A stretch of DNA of 64,000 nt from Chondrus crispus (taxonomy: Eukaryota; Rhodophyta; Florideophyceae; Gigartinales; Gigartinaceae): positions 1 to 64,000 of the forward strand of contig NW_005179290.1 of NCBI RefSeq assembly GCF_000350225.1, written 5' to 3'. A program made the position numbers and the translations under genes. The notes beneath the pieces are model-generated. The model was not told where the DNA came from, ran no database searches, and worked only from the letters and a program-made list of their open reading frames with translations. This document shows positions 9,701 through 18,186 of the stretch, piece by piece; the stretch's first letter is position 1; the number at the start of each line of letters is the position of its first letter.

Positions 9701-12650
9701 TGAGGAGATGACAGAACACATGATATTGACGAACAGGCGACGAGCTGGAGAATTGGTGCTAGCTTTTTTCCACAGTGTTTTTGTGAGCAGAACGGGGAGT
9801 TGCGGGGTCAAGGGTGGTGGAAGAGAGTTTGAAGCGTTGTTTTCATTATTGCAGGAGCTTGTGGAGAAATCGGCTTTTGACAACTATGTCGTGGATGTGG
9901 TTCTGGATTTTCTGAAATGCGCAGTAGATCTGAGTATACCTGAGGATGTACGAAGCTGCCTCGTATGGATGCGAAGGTTGATAGCAAGATCACTGAGATT
10001 GGATCAGTTGGATTGTCTTTGTCGTAGTTTTGAAGAAATAATTGGAGCGGAACGAGGGCAAGGAGTGGCTATCCGTCGGAAGCAGTTGTTCTTCACGGAC
10101 AGTGAGGTGACCGAGTACGACGTGCGTACTGTTAACATTTTGGAAAAGGCTCTTCTGGAACGCCAGATTGAGGAGCATGATGATGTCGAGGCGATGAACA
10201 ATCTAGGAGTGATGGTGGAGGAGGGCGCAGAAGGAGTAGAAGCCGATGCGGTACGCGCAATGGAGCTTTATGAGCTTGCAATATCGAAAGGCGATGACGG
10301 CTCTGCGATGTACAACCTAGGTTGTTTGTTGGAGAAGGGAGGGGAGGGGGTCGAGAAGGATGCGGTACGAGCCAAGGAGTTGTTCGAGCGTGCAATCAAT
10401 GAGCATGGTCATGTCGGGGCGATGAACAATCTAGGACTGATGGTGAAGGAGGGTGCAGACGGAGAAGAAGCCGATGCGGTACGCGCAATGGAGCTTTATG
10501 AGCTTGCAATATCGAAAGGCAATAACTGCTCTGCGATGTACAACCTAGGTTGTTTGTTGGAGAAGGGAGGGGAGGGGGTCGAGAAGGATGCGGTACGAGC
10601 CAAGGAGTTGTTCGAGCGTGCAATCAATGAGCATGATGATGTCCGGGCGATGAACAGTCTAGGACTGATGGTGGAAGAGGGCGCAGAAGGAGTAGAAGCC
10701 GATGCGGTACGCGCAATGGAGCTTTATGAGCTTGCAATATCGAAAGGCAATAACTGCTCTGCGATGTACAACCTAGGTTGTTTGTTGGAGAAGGGAGGGG
10801 AGGGGGTCGAGAAGGATGCGGTACGAGCCAAGGAGTTGTTCGAGCGTGCAATCAATGAGCATGGTAATGTCGAGGCGATGAACAATCTAGGATTGATGCT
10901 GCAGAAGGGCGCAGAAGGAGTAGAAGCGGATGCGGTACGCGCAATGGAGCTTTATGAGCTTGCAATATCGAAAGGCGATGACGGCTATGCGATGTACAAC
11001 CTAGGTTGTTTGTTGGAGAAGGGAGGGGAGGGGATCGAGAAGGATGCGGTACGAGCCAAGGAGTTGTTCGAGCGTGCAATCAATGAGCATGGTAATGTCG
11101 AGGCGATGAACAATCTAGGATTTATGCTGCAGAAGGGCGCAGAAGGAGTAGAAGCGGATGCGGTACGCGCAATGGAGCTTTATGAGCTTGCAATATCAAA
11201 ACGCACTAACTGCTCTGCGATGTACAACCTAGGTTGTTTGTTGGAGACCGGAGGGGAGGGGATCGAGAAGGATGCGGTACGAGCCAAGGAGTTGTTCGAG
11301 CGTGCAATCAATGAGCATGGTAATGTCGAGGCGATGAACAATCTAGGACTTATGCTGCAGAAGGGCGCAGAAGGAGTAGAAGCGGATGCGGTACGCGCAA
11401 TGGAGCTTTATGAGCTTGCAATATCAAAACGCACTAACTGCTCTGCGATGTACAACCTAGGTTGTTTGTTGGAGACCGGAGGGGAGGGGGTCGAGAAGGA
11501 TGCAGTACAAGCCAAGGAGTTGTTCGAGCGTGCAATCAATGAGCATGGTTTTGTCCCGGCGATGAACAAGCTAGGACTGATGCTGCATAAGGGCGCAGAA
11601 GGAGTAGAAGCGGATGCGGTACGCGCAATGGAGCTTTATGAGCTTGCAATATCGAAAGGCAGAAACGGCATTGCGATGCACAACCTAGGTTGTTTGTTGG
11701 AGACCGGAGGGGAGGGGGTCGAGAAGGATGCGGTACGAGCCAAGGAGTTGTTCGAGCGTGCAATCAATGAGCATGATGATGTCCGGGCGATGAACAAGCT
11801 AGGAATGATGGTGGAGGAGGGCGCAGAAGGAGTAGAAGCCGATGCGGTACGCGCAATGGAGCTTTATGAGCTTGCAATATCAAAAGGCACAAACTGCTCT
11901 GCGATGTACAACCTAGGTTGTTTGTTGAAGAAGGGAGGGGAGGGGGTCGAGAAGGATGCGGTACGAGCCAAGGAGTTGTTCGAGGGTGCAATCAATGAGC
12001 ATGGTCATGTCCCGGCGATGAACAAGCTAGGACTGATGGTGGAGGAGGGCGCAGAAGGAGTAGAAGCCGATGCGGTACGCGCAATGGAGCTTTATGAGCT
12101 TGCAATATCGAAAGGCAATAACTGCTCTGCGATGTACAACCTAGGTTGTTTGTTGGAGAAGGGAGGGGAGGGGGTCGAGAAGGATGCGGTACGAGCCAAG
12201 GAGTTGTTCGAGCGTGCAATCAATGAGCATGATGATGTCGACGCGATGAACAATCTAGGACTGATGGTGAAGGAGGGCGCAGAAGGAGTAGAAGCCGATG
12301 CGGTACGCGCAATGGAGCTTTATGAGCTTGCAATATCGAAAGGCAGGAACGGCATGGCGATGTACAATCTTGGTATCTTGCTGAGAGACGGGGCGGAGGG
12401 TTTGGATTGCAATTTAGTGCGCGCGGCTGAGCTGTTTGAGATGGCCATTGAAGAGAGCAACGATACAGACGCAATGGTGGAACTCGGAAATCTGTTACGC
12501 GATGGAGCGGAAGGAGTCGAGCGGGATACAGATCGTGCATGCAGATTGTACGAGAGGGCCATCGAAGAGGACAACCATTCCAAGGCTGTAGAGAATCTTG
12601 CTGCGCTGCGCGATGCTGAGATGAATGAGGTTACAGAAGACGGAGATTGA
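6723..12650 (+). CDS. Large membrane protein with C-terminal Sel1 repeat array
   Basis: ATG at 6723 opens an uninterrupted 1975-residue frame. The first about 100 residues hold three hydrophobic segments (about 8-28, 44-66, 73-100), so the protein is probably membrane-anchored. The middle (about 110-1140) is charged and I recognise no domain in it. From about residue 1150 to 1960 there are about 21 Sel1-like repeats of 38 residues (AMxxLGxxxxxGxEGVExDxxRAxELYExAI). Sel1 repeats form alpha-solenoids that scaffold protein complexes, for example in ER quality control and cell-cycle signalling. Which complex this one serves is unknown. The repeats are arranged as a 76-residue double unit repeated about ten times with almost identical DNA. 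The first ATG after the pyrimidine-rich leader was taken as start. No intron is needed. Confidence 0.85.
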   Translation: MAFDDLADNTIIVLLAYTAAFLPWTALTTFDFISAKWRRVRDVRIAGYVNLVLALVPAIYILFYMVVQSNVDQKEMFTALVAMLFALLHVVRTLWGLWQLQLFVKWAVKSIKSLRALGIEYELNTGARTGYDGKKQTQNGEEREQETTNIGTTQEPGNTDDKEKVHSVAEIVDELWVSDELIENRVSHGNARCYIVFDKIEFRIDPKRRNVFRQRIVLLLQALSIPFRYVYGIVQKWLGNGSIPCFVQVPHEPEDVWLRWCVAFAAQGLNKWITEFTVAPEVDDEDGAINNLERYERRREHLAGRVLATAGIQLWLGSCLPLGEGKSLLSKEDLLRRAMTSGRGMPFDAVQRNAVLRPGKGYKAYERKLNRFIGGIPVEFEEQVEELDIERVEWLAILLYIGEEQIGNGSASRDSRRSEEYEKLEHDDLAIENMRAQLGMDNRTSGVDAAERRNASICGFPMPERYFHEVSKENRLVTKVGELVDCWLALMAGVQMQFLVSKDEEWLGRCLGQVEHDQETVVSVEGVEMGGMEKRGSSLFMRHVRIEEAMQAFQFGVVGQEFEQLEQTLTFMGYSLESVRTRLGRWVKANTDSQSGAWRPLMFQAGELISGWTEVGRVSNDVSRTLRQREGNAVLRDRAVQCRVVWELQCVLRERVSGMEGSPSSMEAVALCMVSFPSLVVMNTEEASEEISDTNVRSSEAGGVAISENRDSVSVSFGNEQRGRDAEEERKKRSEEMFVIVPICGPQRMRLQVQVGDDDDWSNRSGAGDRGCKVRVRLCRGATSRDERFEWGWWREAALGRMEGLRRWQKNHGMCSPDLHAGHRNMTSGIVCVKPRAHKTGTEVEMWSGWEPFRSQQCRFELEGDKVLAKFEVSMRHGDLVVTKKNITTSHTQAVGERSFTVYEDNDREALQDGCLIVGEALDDKSPGCLSSVRAGAYEDEEFAKNLPAKGENVIGEELGQVRRDIFLLKVAALEHGDMNALQRCVKLLTDSSEEMTEHMILTNRRRAGELVLAFFHSVFVSRTGSCGVKGGGREFEALFSLLQELVEKSAFDNYVVDVVLDFLKCAVDLSIPEDVRSCLVWMRRLIARSLRLDQLDCLCRSFEEIIGAERGQGVAIRRKQLFFTDSEVTEYDVRTVNILEKALLERQIEEHDDVEAMNNLGVMVEEGAEGVEADAVRAMELYELAISKGDDGSAMYNLGCLLEKGGEGVEKDAVRAKELFERAINEHGHVGAMNNLGLMVKEGADGEEADAVRAMELYELAISKGNNCSAMYNLGCLLEKGGEGVEKDAVRAKELFERAINEHDDVRAMNSLGLMVEEGAEGVEADAVRAMELYELAISKGNNCSAMYNLGCLLEKGGEGVEKDAVRAKELFERAINEHGNVEAMNNLGLMLQKGAEGVEADAVRAMELYELAISKGDDGYAMYNLGCLLEKGGEGIEKDAVRAKELFERAINEHGNVEAMNNLGFMLQKGAEGVEADAVRAMELYELAISKRTNCSAMYNLGCLLETGGEGIEKDAVRAKELFERAINEHGNVEAMNNLGLMLQKGAEGVEADAVRAMELYELAISKRTNCSAMYNLGCLLETGGEGVEKDAVQAKELFERAINEHGFVPAMNKLGLMLHKGAEGVEADAVRAMELYELAISKGRNGIAMHNLGCLLETGGEGVEKDAVRAKELFERAINEHDDVRAMNKLGMMVEEGAEGVEADAVRAMELYELAISKGTNCSAMYNLGCLLKKGGEGVEKDAVRAKELFEGAINEHGHVPAMNKLGLMVEEGAEGVEADAVRAMELYELAISKGNNCSAMYNLGCLLEKGGEGVEKDAVRAKELFERAINEHDDVDAMNNLGLMVKEGAEGVEADAVRAMELYELAISKGRNGMAMYNLGILLRDGAEGLDCNLVRAAELFEMAIEESNDTDAMVELGNLLRDGAEGVERDTDRACRLYERAIEEDNHSKAVENLAALRDAEMNEVTEDGD
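10173..12540 (+). repeat. Tandem 228-bp Sel1 double-repeat array
   Basis: In-frame tandem array with a period of exactly 228 bp: unit starts at 10173, 10401, 10629, 10857 and so on to 12225. Each unit encodes two 38-residue Sel1 repeats. About nine units are near-identical. The tenth diverges in its second half, followed by one more degenerate repeat. Differences cluster at the codons after EH and before AMN, and in the residues before CSAMYNLG. Units 4-6 form a subgroup (LQKG) and units 5-8 share an LETGGEG variant, which suggests recent duplication in blocks. Confidence 0.95.
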
Positions 12651-12880
12651 ACGATTTCAGAAGTCAGCAAGAGCACTCCCGAACGGAGATGGCGGGTGCC
12701 GTCGGGGAGAGCAGAAGGGAAAACCCGAGGCTCAAGGCGAGTAGAGTTCCCTTCGTTAAGACCCCTGTGGAAGATGGGACAAAGACGTGGTTCCTACCGT
12801 CCGGTAGCGACGGATAGATCGCCTATGCCGAGTTCAACCCCTTTATCGGGACAATGAACTCGGAGGCAGCGGCCGGGGCG

Positions 12881-13365
12881 CTAGTGTCTAGACGACCGTC
12901 AATTTGACCTCATATGAGGCTAGCTTTTTTTCAAAAATATATAAATTAAATCGAAACTTTAAAAAGTCAGTTTGGACACCATTTCTTTAACGTATACGCC
13001 CTCGGCAATAACATCTTGCAAACGTTGGGATGGCGGTTGTCAATGCACAGAGAGACTAATGAGAATGTAATGAACTAAGAATCTAATGAAGTTTCAATGA
13101 TCAGTTGACTTTTTAAACAGGCGTTTTGGTTTCGAAGATATCAACATAAAACGTTTTGAGGTTGGTCAAAAAGGCTCCCTTTTTGGGCATTTTAAAAATG
13201 GCTGGAAAAGACGTGCAGATCTCACCAAACTCCATCCTTCCGCAACGCAGAAGTCAACTGCGGTGGCGAGAGTATCTTTTTCCATCTTGTTGAGTTCGCG
13301 CAAGTCGAGAAAAAATAAGTTGAAAAGTGACCTCATATGAGTTCATTTGTCACCTAGACACTAGA
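12881..13365. mobile_element. Candidate MITE with CTAGTGTCTAG ends
   Basis: The ends are inverted: CTAGTGTCTAG at 12881-12891 and its complement at 13354-13364. Similarity continues inward about 35-40 bp to a CCTCATATGAGG palindrome on both sides. The element is flanked by GGGCG on the left (12876-12880) and, one base beyond the right end, GGGCG (13366-13370), a likely 5-bp target duplication. The 485-bp, AT-richer interior has no ORF. The superfamily is unclear; the duplication length does not point firmly to one. Confidence 0.6.
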
Positions 13366-14275
13366 GGGCGCCCGCCTCAGGCTGCACCCGGAACGGAGAA
13401 CGGAATCAGGACTTGTCGAGGTGGCGCAACGGAGGAGTCCTTTTGCTCTCGCCCCGTCGCCGCTTTAGCTTTCAACACTCATTTGACCTGTTGTGGTTGG
13501 TCGCTGGTGCCATCCACGGGCATCCCCGACTACCCCGAACCGGTTGAGCAGCTTCGTTAGGTCGTGCCGTCTTTCGCCTTAGTACTGTCCTGCGCTTCCA
13601 CCCCCGCCCCCACTCGGGTTACACGCACGCACTAGTATTATGTGTAATGCGCAAGAACTTGACAAGTAGGGTTGACGACTCAAGCTCTGAGAGCGAGGCG
13701 CAAGATGCGAGAACTTGACAACTTGAACGGATCGCTTCGTATCTATGTTTTATTTTCATTGTGCACGTAGTACAATGAGGTATCCCTCTCCAGATTGTGC
13801 GAGACCCTGTATGCCGGCGATCGTGTCAGAGAGCGGAAGAGTGGGAGACCGCGCGCTCCGATTGCGATCCGAGCAGTCGGTCTTCTTCCTTTCTGGCCTT
13901 GCCAAGGATATCGAAAAGACTGCCTTTTGCACTTCTATGCGGCAATGGCTAGAGGAACCTCATCCCCACCAACTACGTCCTCTTCCAGCGATCGCCACCG
14001 ATATCCCCTCTTGTTACACCCGAACCAGTCATGTTTGTCAGCCACAGCAATCAAGAAATAATCAAACTTTACGTTCAAAAGTGTTTTTACACGGATGACG
14101 GCACGGCAACGCGTATCTTGTTGTACCACGCCTCGCAATGCTGTTCACGAAATGCAGCGGCGGCTGTCCACACCCGCCGCTGCCAGTTAAACTTTATCTC
14201 TCGAATAAATTAGCTGTCCACATGGTGCAACTCTGTCGACCAAATGCGGCTTTGGGTTGATGCGCGTTCTCGTCG

Positions 14276-14545
14276 TCACGGGACGAGAGGATTGCTCAAG
14301 AGAGCGGCGCAAAGGTAAGTTGCAACAATCAACACAAACAACTCTATTCGATAGTACCTACTCGTTCTCCCCTGTCTTCTGGCGACACCGAACTGCCTTC
14401 TTGAAGCAGACGAGTAGAGCTGTCGGTCGTGTTCGTTTGCAGCCAAAACAGCATCCAGCATCAGGCCCTTGACCTTTCGCAAGTCCACCTCTTGCTCCTT
14501 CAGAGGCGATCTTCGTTCCCAATATTCATCACTGTTTTGATGCAT
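14276..14545 (-). CDS. Small hypothetical protein with C-terminal hydrophobic segment
   Basis: ATG at 14545 gives 89 residues. The N-terminal half is charged (RRSPLKEQEVDLRKVKG). The C-terminus has a hydrophobic stretch (FVLIVATYLCAALL) that could be a tail anchor. Codon use looks balanced, more gene-like than the other ORFs in this gap. I recognise no family. It may be a small tail-anchored protein, the last exon of a spliced gene, or chance. Confidence 0.25.
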   Translation of the reverse strand: MHQNSDEYWERRSPLKEQEVDLRKVKGLMLDAVLAANEHDRQLYSSASRRQFGVARRQGRTSRYYRIELFVLIVATYLCAALLSNPLVP

Positions 14546-15131
14546 TTACATCGAAGGGGTTGATAATTGCAGTGCGGTATTGAAGGGTCCTCTTCCCAAA
14601 ACAGATCTACGGGCTGGGTTTTGTTAGAACTGGCTCAACTCTAATGGGTTATTGCACAAGCTCACCACACACTCGGTGCCTCATAACCCCGACAAGCAAC
14701 TGCCGCATCTCTGCAGTATTCTGTGCAAAAACATTCTCCCTCGATACGGAAAGGCATGGTGTCTATATTTCTTTACGTCCGATCTGGGCACCATGAATCG
14801 AAACAGATTGCTTCGTCGTCAAGAAGAGGGGTCACAACTGGACTTTCTCCAGTCTACTTTTCGAAGAGCGACTGAGCCGCAAGCACTTGACACTCATCGC
14901 AGCGACACACTGTTTATTTCTGAAAACGGACTAGTAAGACCGAAAGCTTGATACGCTGGCGCGATGTCGACATGACGACCCAAACTACCTTGGCATTGCG
15001 TCAAAACTATGCACTGATGATCCTTCACGATCTTACGAAAAAGCAACAAAACACCCCCAGTCTGACATGGTCACGAGCGTCTGGCTCATTTCCACATGAT
15101 ATTTCAACCATGGCCTGTTTCCTACGAGAGA

Positions 15132-15809
15132 TTACGCCTTGATCTTCTTGATCGCCGCAATGATATCCGCAGGCTCCGCGCGCTTGCTGTAATTGACATC
15201 AGCAAACGTATAGATGACCTTGCCTTCCTTGTCGAGAACAATGGTAGCCGGAGCCGGAAGCATGGCCTTCCTGACGCCCTTGTTCCCGTTCATCTCATCG
15301 AGGTGGATTCCAAAGCCGCCATAGATCTCCTTGACGTCATCACCGACGGTGAACGCGACGCCCAACTTGCCTGCGACGACAAGCCCCTCATCGGAGAGGA
15401 CCTCGTACGGGATCTCGTTCTTCTCCTTGGTGGTGAGACTCTCGTCGGGCGTCTCCGGGCTGAGAGCGACCAGGGTAGCGCCGAGGGCCTTGATCTCATC
15501 GACGGACTTGGCGAGGGCCCTCAGGGCAAGGTTGCAGTACGGGCACCAGCTACCGCGGTAGTAGGTCAGGACGACGGCGGTGCTGCTGCTGAGCAGCGAG
15601 TCGAGCGACACGGTCTCGCCCTTGGCGTTGGGCAGCGAGAACGACTCGACCTTGGTGCCCAGCGACGGCGGGGTCGGGGTGAAGCGGGCCGCGAGCGCGG
15701 CGGACGAGGCGTCGATGGCGCTGATCATCTCGGGCGGGGTCTTGGAGCGGAACGATTGCTCGAAGGCAGCGAGTTCGGTGGCCAGGGGGCCTGCGGCGTC
15801 GGTGGGCAT
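15132..15809 (-). CDS. Peroxiredoxin-like protein (AhpC/TSA family)
   Basis: Encodes a thioredoxin-fold peroxidase-like protein with the active-site segment YRGSWCPYC (Cys89 and Cys92 from the chosen start), the leading KVESFSLPNAKG strand and a late LDKEGKVIYTFADVNY strand. The family reduces hydroperoxides with thiol donors. This subgroup, widespread in bacteria, has a CPYC motif and about 210-220 residues. The open frame extends to an ATG at 16007, but a good TATA box (minus strand TATATAAA, 15951-15958) lies inside that extension, so I chose the internal ATG at 15809 (225 residues), which fits family length. If the longer form is used, its Ser/Pro-rich 66-residue leader could act as an organelle transit peptide. 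Location is therefore unsettled. Confidence 0.8.
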   Translation of the reverse strand: MPTDAAGPLATELAAFEQSFRSKTPPEMISAIDASSAALAARFTPTPPSLGTKVESFSLPNAKGETVSLDSLLSSSTAVVLTYYRGSWCPYCNLALRALAKSVDEIKALGATLVALSPETPDESLTTKEKNEIPYEVLSDEGLVVAGKLGVAFTVGDDVKEIYGGFGIHLDEMNGNKGVRKAMLPAPATIVLDKEGKVIYTFADVNYSKRAEPADIIAAIKKIKA

Positions 15810-15950
15810 GTTGAGAGGTTGGTCGGGGGAGGCGGAGGGTGAGGGTGAGGTGCGGGCGGAGGCGGTGAGGATGCGGGACGGGGTGGGGTGGCGAGGGAGC
15901 TGTGGGGATGAGAAGATGCGAGTGTGCAAGTGGGCGGCGTGGTGCGTGGG

Positions 15951-15958
15951 TTTATATA
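15951..15958 (-). promoter_or_regulatory. TATA box of the peroxiredoxin-like gene
   Basis: TATATAAA on the minus strand, 142 bp upstream of the ATG at 15809. It would give a leader of roughly 110-120 nt and argues against the longer reading frame from 16007. Confidence 0.5.
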
Positions 15959-16333
15959 GGGTCGGGAGGAAGGAGGACGCGAAGGAGAGAGGTGGCGCGC
16001 AGGTCATTGTTTCTACGGAAAGGCATCTCGACGGATCCAGGGAGCGAGTCGGGCATGGAGTTTGAGCATAAAAGGGGAAGGAGAAGCGTAGAAAAGGAAT
16101 TGGTCAGTCTCGTCTGACACAGACGCCAACAACAGTGATCTGCGTGTACTGCCGCAAACATCAGACACGTACTACGCGCTGGGCGCATTAAACTAATCCG
16201 AGGAACTTCTGATATGGCAATACAATTAGTAATTTCTTTTTCACATATGTAGTTACATGGCTCGAAGGGTCTGGATTCCGTGCCTGTTAAATTAATTATA
16301 TTAATCTTTATATAGTTTTGCAAAATACAGTAC

Positions 16334-16704
16334 TGTTGCGGAACGGCACGTGGATACGTGTAAAACTGGACTGCGAACCGAAATGTGGATACGCACCACC
16401 TGGGTAGGGAACCGAAACGCAAGAGTCCGACAGGAGCGGGGGAAGAGGGGGTGTAGTCGACGCCACCGGAGCGTGGCGAAAGGAAAGGGGATGATGTGAG
16501 GCGGCGGTGGAGAGACAGGGACGATGGACGAGGAAGCAAGGGAGACAGGGATAGAGAGCTTCTCGCAGGGAGTAGAGAGTACTTAAGCACGCCTTCCGGA
16601 AGATAGAAGGGGGGGAGGCAGCGAACAGTCAGGAAGTAAAGAGTTTGGGTGGATGCCCTCATTGAACTGGTCGCGAGTGCCACGCGGTTGGGATAACCGC
16701 AACA
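16334..16704 (+). repeat. 5' LTR of the 5.8-kb gypsy element
   Basis: 371 bp, TGTTGCGG...CCGCAACA, matching the LTR at 21757-22127 with about three substitutions. It is immediately followed by a perfect 14-bp palindrome (TTACAAGCTTGTAA, 16705-16718) at the position where a tRNA primer site is expected. Confidence 0.95.
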
Positions 16705-16789
16705 TTACAAGCTTGTAAGTGATCGCGGCACAAGTCGATCCGACTGCCAGCGATTGGCAGAGGCAAGGAACAAGGGGCGAATCACTGTG

Positions 16790-18148
16790 ATGAATCAGTC
16801 CACCGAAAGAGACCATGACGATTATCACGGACGTTCTGGTGAGGCGGGTCAGAGCGAGAGTGCTCTGCCGTCATCAAGCCCTGTGACTGCAGCCAGTGGA
16901 GGCCTCGGTATGATACCGACACCTGTTACGATAAGGTCTCGGAACACAGACGCGTCCCAACTTCGTGAGGGGCAGCGTAGTTCTGAGGATATGGCATTGT
17001 TAAGGACGCCCACAAATGGGTCAGGAGTCGCTCAAGCGCTTTCCGGGATGAAAGAGGCGGTAGAAGCGATGATAGAGTCAATGGCACGAACTACGCAAAC
17101 TGTCATACTGATAGGCGACGTTGTATCGAGAGCGTCGACTTCTCTAGAGAACCTACCGGAAAGAATGTCCGAGGTGGTGCGGTCTGCTGTCCTCGAACGG
17201 GGAAATCTGGATGAAGCACAAGCGTCGGGCACCCTCAGGGAGCAAGATTTGGCGGACGAACTCAACTCTGTGAAAGCGCGTGTTGTGGGCTCCAGTCATG
17301 CACAGGAGCTGCAAAATGATGCTAGTGCACAGCCGGATGTATACTCCCTTCACACAGCGTATCGGATTTACAGTAAGTCTATGGAGCCGGTCAAGGTCAG
17401 CAAGCCGGGCGACGCGAAGTTTTTCGCTGCTCGTAAGGCTTGGACACGGCTCTGTAAGGACTTCCCCATTCGAGAGGGATGCCACCGCCGCCTACTAGCA
17501 TGTGCTTTCTGTGGAACGGCCTTGGCCATTTTCGAAGACGTCGCATCATCGCACCTCGATGCCAACGCCGACGATCTCTGGGAGATACTGCGAGGGCGCC
17601 TATGCAACAGCAGTCACCAGAGAAGTTTAAGGATTGCGTTTGACACGATGGAGTGGGACGAAGGGCGGGAAACCGTTGGGCAGTTCGCGCAACGATTGCG
17701 CACGGCCGCAGTGGCCCTCCCAGACACAGTCTCGGACGAGAGGCTTCTGGACCGTTTTACTCAGTCCTTAAGCGGACGGCTTCGTGACCACGCTCTGGCA
17801 GTGCAGGGAACATTTGACGAAGTGACGAGCCGGGTTGCGATGATGGGTACAAGAAGGGCAGGCAGCAGTCGGGAATCCAAATTCCGGCCAGAGCGCGTAG
17901 CTGTACTCAGCGATGAAGTAACTACAGCAAACGAGAAGCCCCAATCACGTTCGAATTCCGCACCGTGCGCCAACGCGATGGAGGACCGTTTTGCGACGGC
18001 CATATGCTACTACTGTGGCATCAAGGGCCACCTCGCGCGTTCTTGCGATAAGAAGCGCCGCGACAAGTCACAGAAAGCCACGTCCAACGCGGGGGAAGGG
18101 GGAGAGGAGGGGAAAGCGGCCGGCACCCCTCTAGCCAAGCAGAACTAG
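16790..18148 (+). CDS. Gag of the 5.8-kb gypsy element
   Basis: ATG at 16790 gives 452 residues. A Ser/Thr-rich N-terminus is followed by a helical capsid-like region (FFAARKAWTRLCKDF, WEILRGRL, VGQFAQRLRTA) and one CCHC zinc knuckle (CYYCGIKGHLARSC) before a basic tail. Its role is particle assembly and RNA packaging. Pol follows after a short gap in another frame, an arrangement gypsy elements commonly handle by frameshifting or reinitiation. Confidence 0.85.
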   Translation: MNQSTERDHDDYHGRSGEAGQSESALPSSSPVTAASGGLGMIPTPVTIRSRNTDASQLREGQRSSEDMALLRTPTNGSGVAQALSGMKEAVEAMIESMARTTQTVILIGDVVSRASTSLENLPERMSEVVRSAVLERGNLDEAQASGTLREQDLADELNSVKARVVGSSHAQELQNDASAQPDVYSLHTAYRIYSKSMEPVKVSKPGDAKFFAARKAWTRLCKDFPIREGCHRRLLACAFCGTALAIFEDVASSHLDANADDLWEILRGRLCNSSHQRSLRIAFDTMEWDEGRETVGQFAQRLRTAAVALPDTVSDERLLDRFTQSLSGRLRDHALAVQGTFDEVTSRVAMMGTRRAGSSRESKFRPERVAVLSDEVTTANEKPQSRSNSAPCANAMEDRFATAICYYCGIKGHLARSCDKKRRDKSQKATSNAGEGGEEGKAAGTPLAKQN

Positions 18149-18186
18149 CGGCCGACCAGGCCCCCGCGACAAGCTCAGAAGAGCGC

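Larger units (their letters stand above)
12651..15131. other. Gene-poor region between the Sel1 and peroxiredoxin genes
   Basis: Apart from the candidate MITE (12881-13365) and one small minus-strand ORF (14276-14545), I see no supported gene. A perfect 9-bp inverted repeat (CCGAGTTCA...TGAACTCGG, about 12829-12864) lies between the Sel1 gene and the MITE. The plus-strand ORF at 13747-14098 begins with ATG but has no recognisable feature and atypical composition. Confidence 0.4.

Noticed and set aside
10132-12540. Series of 75-residue antisense ORFs starting every 228 bp
   Set aside because: They are reverse-strand shadows of the Sel1 repeats; the repeat keeps one antisense frame open by codon composition.
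10173-12540. Regular repeats resembling a CRISPR array
   Set aside because: Repeats are contiguous, 228 bp, in frame and coding, with no spacers.
15096-15842. 248-residue plus-strand ORF
   Set aside because: It is antisense to the peroxiredoxin-like gene and has no independent feature.
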